A DNA stretch of 64,000 nucleotides from assembly GCA_959347315.1 (NCBI GenBank), contig OY365806.1, forward strand, positions 55,851,217 through 55,915,216, written 5' to 3'. This DNA is from Bimastos eiseni (lineage: Eukaryota > Annelida > Clitellata > Crassiclitellata > Lumbricidae). Of the stretch, positions 59,643-64,000 are shown in pieces (position 1 is the stretch's first letter; each line of letters begins with the position of its first letter). Both the position numbers and the translations under genes were made by a program. The notes beneath the pieces were generated by a model. The model searched no databases. It was given only the letters and a program-made list of their open reading frames with translations, and was not told where the DNA came from.

Positions 59643-62600
59643 TGTATATATATATGATGTGGTCAGCTGTCAACCTGGTGAAGACCGGTCGATGGGCATG
59701 ACTCTATTCTACCGGAAACTCATCCGGTCACACACGTCTTTCCCTGTCATGATCAACGGACCGGATGTCACAAGAACCGCTGTCAACCGTCGATCGACGA
59801 TCTCTGGCGATGGAAAGCGCGGCTGAGCAATCGCGAGACTGACAGATCTACTGCCTTCGCACTGATGCCTTCCATTCAACGACGATAATTAATCGACGCC
59901 TTCCACTCGTCGTCATCATCATAATCTTTGGCATTATAGAATGACGCTGCTGGAGGAGGTGATGCTTGTCCTGTTGCCAATTCCGTCCATCTCCTGTGAT
60001 GGTTAATACAGAGAAGAGGGATTTATACAATAGATGCCGACAGATCGTCAGTTGCAGTCTGCGCACTAACCTTAGCCGCAATCCCGTAGCAACCTCAACG
60101 GAAAGACTGTCTGTGAGGAGGAATTGTGTGAATTTAAAGCTCGTTAGTGCTTAACTGGTATGCATATAGGCCTACATATAATTGTATTTTAATGTAGGAC
60201 TACGATCGTATGTGTGTATCAACATCACTACATGTATGTATGTGTGTGTGTGTTTGAATGTGAGTCTTTTACAGTTTGCTGTTCACTGTTGAACTGTTGA
60301 TCGATAATAATATTATTAATGATTTCATAAGTAATAACCAACTCCTTCCCACATTTGTCCATCACTTCAGACTTCTTCTTAACCTACTTCGTCAATCAGC
60401 TGTTCTTTCTTTTCTCCCTTTCCTCGTTCTATTCTTCTTTTTCTGAATTCTCTCCGTACTTCTCCTTCGATTTCTGCTCCCTTTCCTCCTCACCAGCTGT
60501 CACTGATGTTCTCCTAATTTCCTATACTTTCTGTTGTCTACTTCGTTCTTTCCGTTGTTCGTTCGTTGTCTCTTTGTTACTGGTTTTACTAAGGAACTGA
60601 TCAACAAATTTAACGACGCCACAAACTTTCGCTTAACCGTTGTGCTATCGGAGGGCTGAGTGTTTCGCTCCACGCTTCGGTCATGGCCGCGGGTCAAAGG
60701 TCATGGCTACGGGTCAAAGGTCGAGGCGTCGCTTGGACTTTATCAGGACCGGACACTTGGCTTCTGCGTCCGACAACCGACTGGTCGCCGATGACCCGTA
60801 GGGAACTACAACGACGATGACAGGTACTGACCCCTGCGAGGCAGATCGATCGAGTCAAGCAAGGGCTACTTCCCTCCCTCCGCCAGCACTCGAAGGCAGA
60901 CACGAGGTTCATCGGGGAAGCATGCTGAGGCAGCGACCCATGAAGATGCCAAACCATCATAGCAACAACACAGACACTGACTTATACAAGTCATTAGACA
61001 ACAGACCAGGACGCATTCTGCTTCTGCTCGCAGTGCAGCCTCATATATATATAATAAATATATATAATATATATATATTATATATATATATATTATATAT
61101 ACATATACATACTGCTATGACAAAGACGGACAACACAGGCATACTTTAAGCTTACTTTTACTGTAGTCGCAGTAACTTCTAAGATATTGAGCTACGTCAG
61201 CGACGAATGGATCGCTCTTCTTGCTGTCAAATATTCCTTTTGTTATTCAATAGTATCAGATTTAACATTCTGCAATTGGAAGCAACTAAAACTGGCTTAA
61301 GCTCCTCTACAGATGAACCAAAACGATAACTCTAGGCCTATTTTCGCTAATTTTAGAGGGATTTATTTCTACATAGTCAATTTCAATCTGAAAACACCTA
61401 CAAGGTAACGGACATAATGCAGAAGACATAATGCAGAGGATATAAGTCTTTCCGATCAATCGCCTGTGTAAGCTGCTGAGGAAAACCAATTCATCACAAT
61501 TGTAAAAACCTGTGGCCATCTGGGTGTCGCAGAATAATGAAGACCCTAGACATAACCGGGTGTCATAGCAGCCGAGATCACTCGAGCATTTCGATCCTTG
61601 TTAGTCGACTGAATAGGGTTCAAAAACTAACGAACGCATTTGAAAATCACGTCTTATATGGTTCACACGTACACGAAAACACGTACACTGTACAGCATGA
61701 CCAGTAGCCGACCCAGCAGAGAACTACAGGGCTTCATATCAGCCGTATTATACGGAGTAGGCCCCCTAATAGTAGTGTGGGAGGGAAGATAAACGAAAAT
61801 TTAAATGTCTCAGAATGATGATGAGTATTGCATTGTACTAGCTGGGGAACCCGGCGTTGCACGGGTTGAGACAGGTTTTTGGCCGCGGAGAGCAGGAAGA
61901 CGGCGGCTGCGGGGTTCACCAAGCTCTCTACTAGGTGTCCCAGGTGTTCCCCGAGCGAACGGCGAAGGTTTCGAGTGAATGGCTGTAAAAGTGTGGAAAT
62001 GCAGAAACGGATTTGTGTATAGACACTGATGCGTACAAAGTACAAACCCACTGTGCAAACGATGGCTAACTACCTGTACGATATCTCCCAAACCGTCCAT
62101 GTCGGTGTAAAAGAAGAAGAAGAGGCAGATATCACGTGCACATGTCGGCAAATGTACAGCAGGTGACACGCTTCTGGCGACTGAAAAGGAAGCTTTCTTT
62201 GGGGGGGGTCCTGAGACAGGTTTTTGGCCCTGGAGACCAGGAAGAGGGCAGCCGCGGGATTCACCAACCCATCCACTGCGTGTTCCAGGTGTTCCCCGAG
62301 CCAACGGCGAAGGCTTCGAGTCAACAGCTCTAAAATTGTGCAAATTTATAGCCCGGAGCAGGACGTTTTGGCGCATATATCTGATACAATATAGAATGTA
62401 ACACGATGCATGATCGATAATAATAATTATGCTAAACTGGGAACTGGAATGATGAAAAGAATCATGCTTAAATCGAAGCGGGATGGATATGAGAATTCTA
62501 CTCATCGTGGGACCCTTTTAGTCACAATCTTGTTATCAATCTTGCTTCCAATTAAACGGCATTATTTTTCGTCAATCCGGCTTCCATTTAAGCATAATTA

Positions 62601-64000
62601 TTTTCATCAATCCGGCTTCCATTTAAGCACGATTATTTTTGTCATTCCAGCTCCCAGCTTAACAGTATCCTTTTCATTGATCCGGCTTCTAGTTAAACGC
62701 GATTCCTTTCACCGATGCCTCTTCTACTACCGACGCTTCCCAGACTTAACCTGATTTGCCATGTGGAATCATTTACGACACTAAAGTGTAGATTGCCATA
62801 TAATATATTTATATAATACATAATATACAATATTATTGTATCAGAGATCTGCGCCAAAACTTCCTGCGCCATAACGTCCTGCGCCAAAACGTCCTGCGCC
62901 AAAACGTCCTGCGCCAAAACATCCTGCGCCAAAACGTCCTGCGCCAAAACGTCCTGCGCCAAAACGTCCTGCGCCAAAACGTCCTGCGCCAAAACATCCT
63001 GCGCCAAAACGTCCTGCGCCAAAACGTCCTGCGCCAAAACGTCCTGCGCCAAAACGTCCTGCGCCAAAACGTCACGTACTGTGCGTAGCCGGACAGACGC
63101 ACAGAATCTTCCTTTTATATATAGAGATTAGCCAACAAAGACTGACGATGACAACGCTGTCACTGCTGCATCAGCCAACAACTGACTATATAGATATATT
63201 ATATATATATATATATTTCCTTCAAGCTTGAATTAATCCCTTACAACGGGAAGTGGGGGGGGGGGGAGGGTCAGTAACACGGATCCTTCTTCTCCACTTG
63301 ACTCTGTCATGTATGTCTTCATTTTTCAATTTTATAGTCTTCAGGTCCTTTTGTATCATATCTTCCCATCTCTTCTTCTGTCGTCCCCGACTGCGTCGTC
63401 CGTTAACATCCGCTTTCCTATTTAAAAAAAAATGAAGCTCTCGTCCTCTCTTCTCGCTACATGACCGTACCATCTCATTCTGGTCTCTCGTATTGTTTCG
63501 TAAAACATGCCGCTCCGCGTCTTTCTGATGTCTGCCAACAACCCAGCAACTGACTGCCTGCTGCCTATTCACTGCCAGCATTTTCATGGGCATATTAAAG
63601 AACCCATGCGGGCTCTGTAGGGTCTTATAAGGGAAGATGGGTTCTAGATCAGCTCCACGTGGGCATGATGACGGGGTTAGGATTAATCAATCAATTAGCC
63701 AACCAACCAATCAATCAACCAACCAACCAATCAATCAATCGATCAATCGATCAATCGATCAATCAATCAATCAATCAACCAATCAATCAATCAGTTACCG
63801 TACCTTTGACGTGTAGCATGACGAGTTTGCTCTTGACTGGGTTCGTGTTGATCGTGCACCTGTACTGTCCCTCGTCGTCCCATCGGATGTCTCTAATCTG
63901 GAGATTCCACTCTCGGATGTAGGGCCGAATGATGCTGAAGCGAGTGTCATCTACCACCCGTCGGTCTTCGTAGGTCAGAGGGATCGAGTTGTGGTCGAGC
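52832..64000 (-). CDS. Lachesin / IgLON-like GPI-anchored Ig-domain adhesion protein, 3' part (5 exons)
   Basis: Minus-strand exons, 5' to 3': 64000(partial)-63804, 58483-58295, 57018-56890, 55514-55227 and 52977-52832. Every junction is phase 1 and GT-AG. The first gives the end of Ig1, with the canonical WNLQIRDIRWDDEGQYRC and INTNPVKSK. Exons 2 and 3 form Ig2 (LICNVTG, VTWQR, then DDIYECTANNG). Exon 4 is a complete Ig3 starting MPNRRIGQ, with ECAI, FWEKDGRR and GEYKCVAANSLGRDE. It splices as MVLY+E into the last exon, which ends in about 25 hydrophobic residues before TGA. That tail looks like a GPI-attachment signal, with a plausible small-residue site at TNG. Family members are neuronal and epithelial surface adhesion proteins of insects and other animals. 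The signal peptide and the start of Ig1 lie beyond the window. Confidence 0.9.
53425..53550. repeat. Second copy of the GACCAAGACC / GGTCTCGAGACC repeat
   Basis: GAGACCAAGACCG words, then AGTCTCGAGACC (53514-53525) and GGTCTCGAGACC (53534-53545), ending ACCACAT as at 32630. In an intron of the lachesin-like gene. Confidence 0.72.
53964..54265. mobile_element. hAT-type MITE with 8-bp duplication TTTTGAAC
   Basis: Ends CAGGGCTGCAAAC and GTTTTTGCACCCCTG, flanked by identical TTTTGAAC at 53956-53963 and 54266-54273. The interior has long inverted TTTGGTTTTTTGG / CCAAAAAACAA arms. CAGGG ends and 8-bp duplications are classic hAT. It is 302 bp long and non-coding, in an intron of the lachesin-like gene. 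The rest of 52978-55226 shows no other gene. Confidence 0.87.
55227..55514 (-). CDS. Ig3 exon
   Basis: A 288-nt exon encoding a whole Ig domain, from FAPHISMPNRRIGQ to GMVLY, with cysteines in ILECAI and EYKCVA and tryptophan in FWEKDG. The donor is GTATAA at 55226. The same frame stays open past the donor for about 34 codons; that is intron. Confidence 0.88.
55638..55750. repeat. (GAT/GAC)n trinucleotide repeat
   Basis: Interrupted GATGAC units with a short AATAAT tail. The Met/Thr and Ile/Val frames are artefacts of the repeat. Confidence 0.9.
55755..56245 (+). mobile_element. Degenerate retroelement, C-terminal region after the reverse transcriptase
   Basis: In shifting plus-strand frames one reads CPCGALVDRTGHHGLSC, then GITYNSWRAGRNLVWDATVS, then HTIIPVAFKTLGNINVEGLE and FLTDLGRRLTAASGEKRETS. 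This order (Cys-rich knuckle, W-DAT motif, ETLG-type and LGRRL motifs) is what I recall from C-terminal regions of invertebrate retroelement proteins. Stops and frameshifts make it a relic. It is antisense to the lachesin-like gene. The high GC contrasts with the surrounding introns. Confidence 0.7.
56890..57018 (-). CDS. Ig2 second-half exon
   Basis: The acceptor TTTGTAG gives DFGALGMTLIIDKV, then the second Ig2 cysteine in DDIYECTANNG and PPTVNRQIRVTVE. The donor is GTAGGC. Its length of 129 nt keeps phase 1 on both sides. Confidence 0.87.
57820..57930. repeat. GACCCGACCCG-rich short repeat
   Basis: GGGTCCGG, GACCCGATCC, TACCCGACCCGCC and GACCCGTG words recur over 100 bp. It resembles interspersed CCCGAC-rich MITE ends, but no clear boundaries were found. 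The rest of 57019-58294 shows nothing recognised. Confidence 0.4.
58295..58483 (-). CDS. Ig2 first-half exon
   Basis: The acceptor TTGCAG gives V-PPEIIEDMSSIDVTVQEGD, then the first Ig2 cysteine (TLICNVTG) and the tryptophan (VTWQR). It runs on through a basic segment to a GTAAGA donor at 58294. The coding strand contains a perfect 10-bp inverted repeat around the VTWQR codons. Confidence 0.85.
59042..59192. repeat. 29-bp minisatellite
   Basis: About 5 copies of GCGGTTTTGATGATCGCTGT+TATGTGATT, with one GCGATTTT variant. In the intron between the Ig1 and Ig2 exons. Confidence 0.93.
59605..59655. repeat. TA-rich microsatellite
   Basis: Two (TA)n runs separated by TGCACATG. The intronic stretches 58484-59041 and 59656-61040 show no gene. 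Confidence 0.85.
61041..61110. repeat. TA-rich microsatellite
   Basis: TATATAATATATATA-type sequence of mixed phase. Confidence 0.85.
62540..62725. repeat. Degenerate ~36-bp tandem repeat, 5 copies
   Basis: Units like ATCCGGCTTCCATTTAAGCA + CGATTATTTTTGTC, drifting toward the 3' side. Part of the composite repeat at 61.8-63.1 kb. Confidence 0.8.
62849..63073. repeat. 15-bp minisatellite, 15 copies
   Basis: CTGCGCCAAAACGTC repeated head to tail over 225 bp. Single-base variants occur at the first two units, and an ACATC variant occurs twice. Because 15 is a multiple of 3, it stays open in several frames (AQDVL and RTFWR repeats). It is not a gene. Confidence 0.96.
63255..63590 (-). mobile_element. 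LINE ORF2 C-terminus fragment (RTE/L1-type tail)
   Basis: The minus-strand frame reads ADVNGRRSRGRQKKRWEDMI, then QKDLKTIKLKNEDIHDRVKW and RRRIRVTDP. This GRRSRGR..KRW..D..DL...DR.KWRR pattern is the usual C-terminal end of many animal LINE ORF2 proteins. A poly-G tract near 63,256 follows the end. Same strand as the surrounding lachesin-like gene; intronic. Confidence 0.75.
63675..63795. repeat. (AATC)n microsatellite
   Basis: AATC/AACC/GATC units ending 9 bp from the splice donor of the Ig1 exon. Confidence 0.92.
63804..64000 (-). CDS. Ig1 C-terminal half exon (cut by window edge)
   Basis: Reads LDHNSIPLTYEDRRVVDDT, then RFSIIRPYIREWNLQIRD and the YRC cysteine of the Ig fold, ending HVK plus one base. 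The donor is GTACGG at 63803. It continues past the window edge. Confidence 0.88.

Larger units (their letters stand above)
61837..63129. mobile_element. Composite repeat starting GGGGAACCCGGCGTTGCACGGG, unassigned family
   Basis: The left end CTAGCTGGGGAACCCGGCG+TTGCACGGG and the right end CTTTTATATATAGAGATTA resemble the two ends of a dispersed repeat common in invertebrate genomes. Inside lie two direct copies of about 127 bp (61866-61992 and 62212-62338), sharing GAGACAGGTTTTTGGCC and AGGTGTTCCCCGAG. Then come a degenerate 36-bp array (62540-62725) and a 15-bp array (62849-63073). No open frame was recognised as a transposase or RT. The element class is not determined. Confidence 0.55.

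Noticed and set aside
62410..62754. 114-codon plus-strand frame
   Set aside because: Mostly the degenerate 36-bp repeat; no coding signal.
62849..63073. Open frames made of AQDVL or RTFWR repeats
   Set aside because: Translation of a 15-bp minisatellite, open on more than one frame; no gene signals.

Overview
This is a stretch of eukaryotic nuclear DNA from a bilaterian animal, probably a marine invertebrate; the species cannot be named from the window. The evidence is multi-exon genes with GT-AG introns in consistent phases, long AT-rich introns, microsatellites, tRNA-derived SINEs, non-LTR retrotransposon fragments and several MITE families. No bacterial, viral or CRISPR features were seen.

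Four genes could be assembled by joining exons by hand. (1) Plus strand, before 1 to 8717: the 3' part of a MICAL-type gene. It has one LIM domain split over two exons (2147-3246), an acidic linker, and a 3.5 kb terminal exon encoding a long disordered tail. (2) Minus strand, 31568 to 23867: a very large ankyrin-repeat protein. About eight ankyrin repeats are followed by roughly 1,900 residues of acidic, Ser-rich and Lys-rich disordered sequence. Its first exon was not found. (3) Plus strand, 34680 to 47485: a complete short (non-muscle type) tropomyosin in eight exons, 251 residues, head-to-head with gene 2. (4) Minus strand, past 64000 to 52832: the 3' part of a lachesin/IgLON-like cell-adhesion gene. 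It covers the end of Ig1, all of Ig2 and Ig3, and a last exon with a hydrophobic GPI-type tail.

The regions between and inside these genes hold most of the unusual structure. 9.0-10.35 kb is a 37-bp tandem array with a nearly perfect 370-bp higher-order duplication, and it runs directly into a tRNA-derived SINE. 13.67-14.48 kb is a TTAA-flanked, piggyBac-like MITE whose interior is now TATG/TATA microsatellite. Two hAT-type MITEs have exact 8-bp target duplications (1733-2017 and 53964-54265). Three related GGGGCC-ended MITEs look PIF/Harbinger-like (15.5, 22.6 and 51.7 kb). Degenerate LINE reverse-transcriptase fragments lie at 22, 45, 55.8 and 63.3 kb. 61.84-63.13 kb is a composite repeat with a 15-bp array.

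The genes are not an operon or a dedicated pathway. MICAL proteins and tropomyosin both act on actin filaments, so their proximity is worth noting, but nothing shows co-regulation. No new multi-gene system is evident. The best candidates for novelty are the ankyrin giant, the paired motifs in the MICAL-like tail, the array-SINE junction, and possible minus-strand exons at 18.9-21.4 kb.
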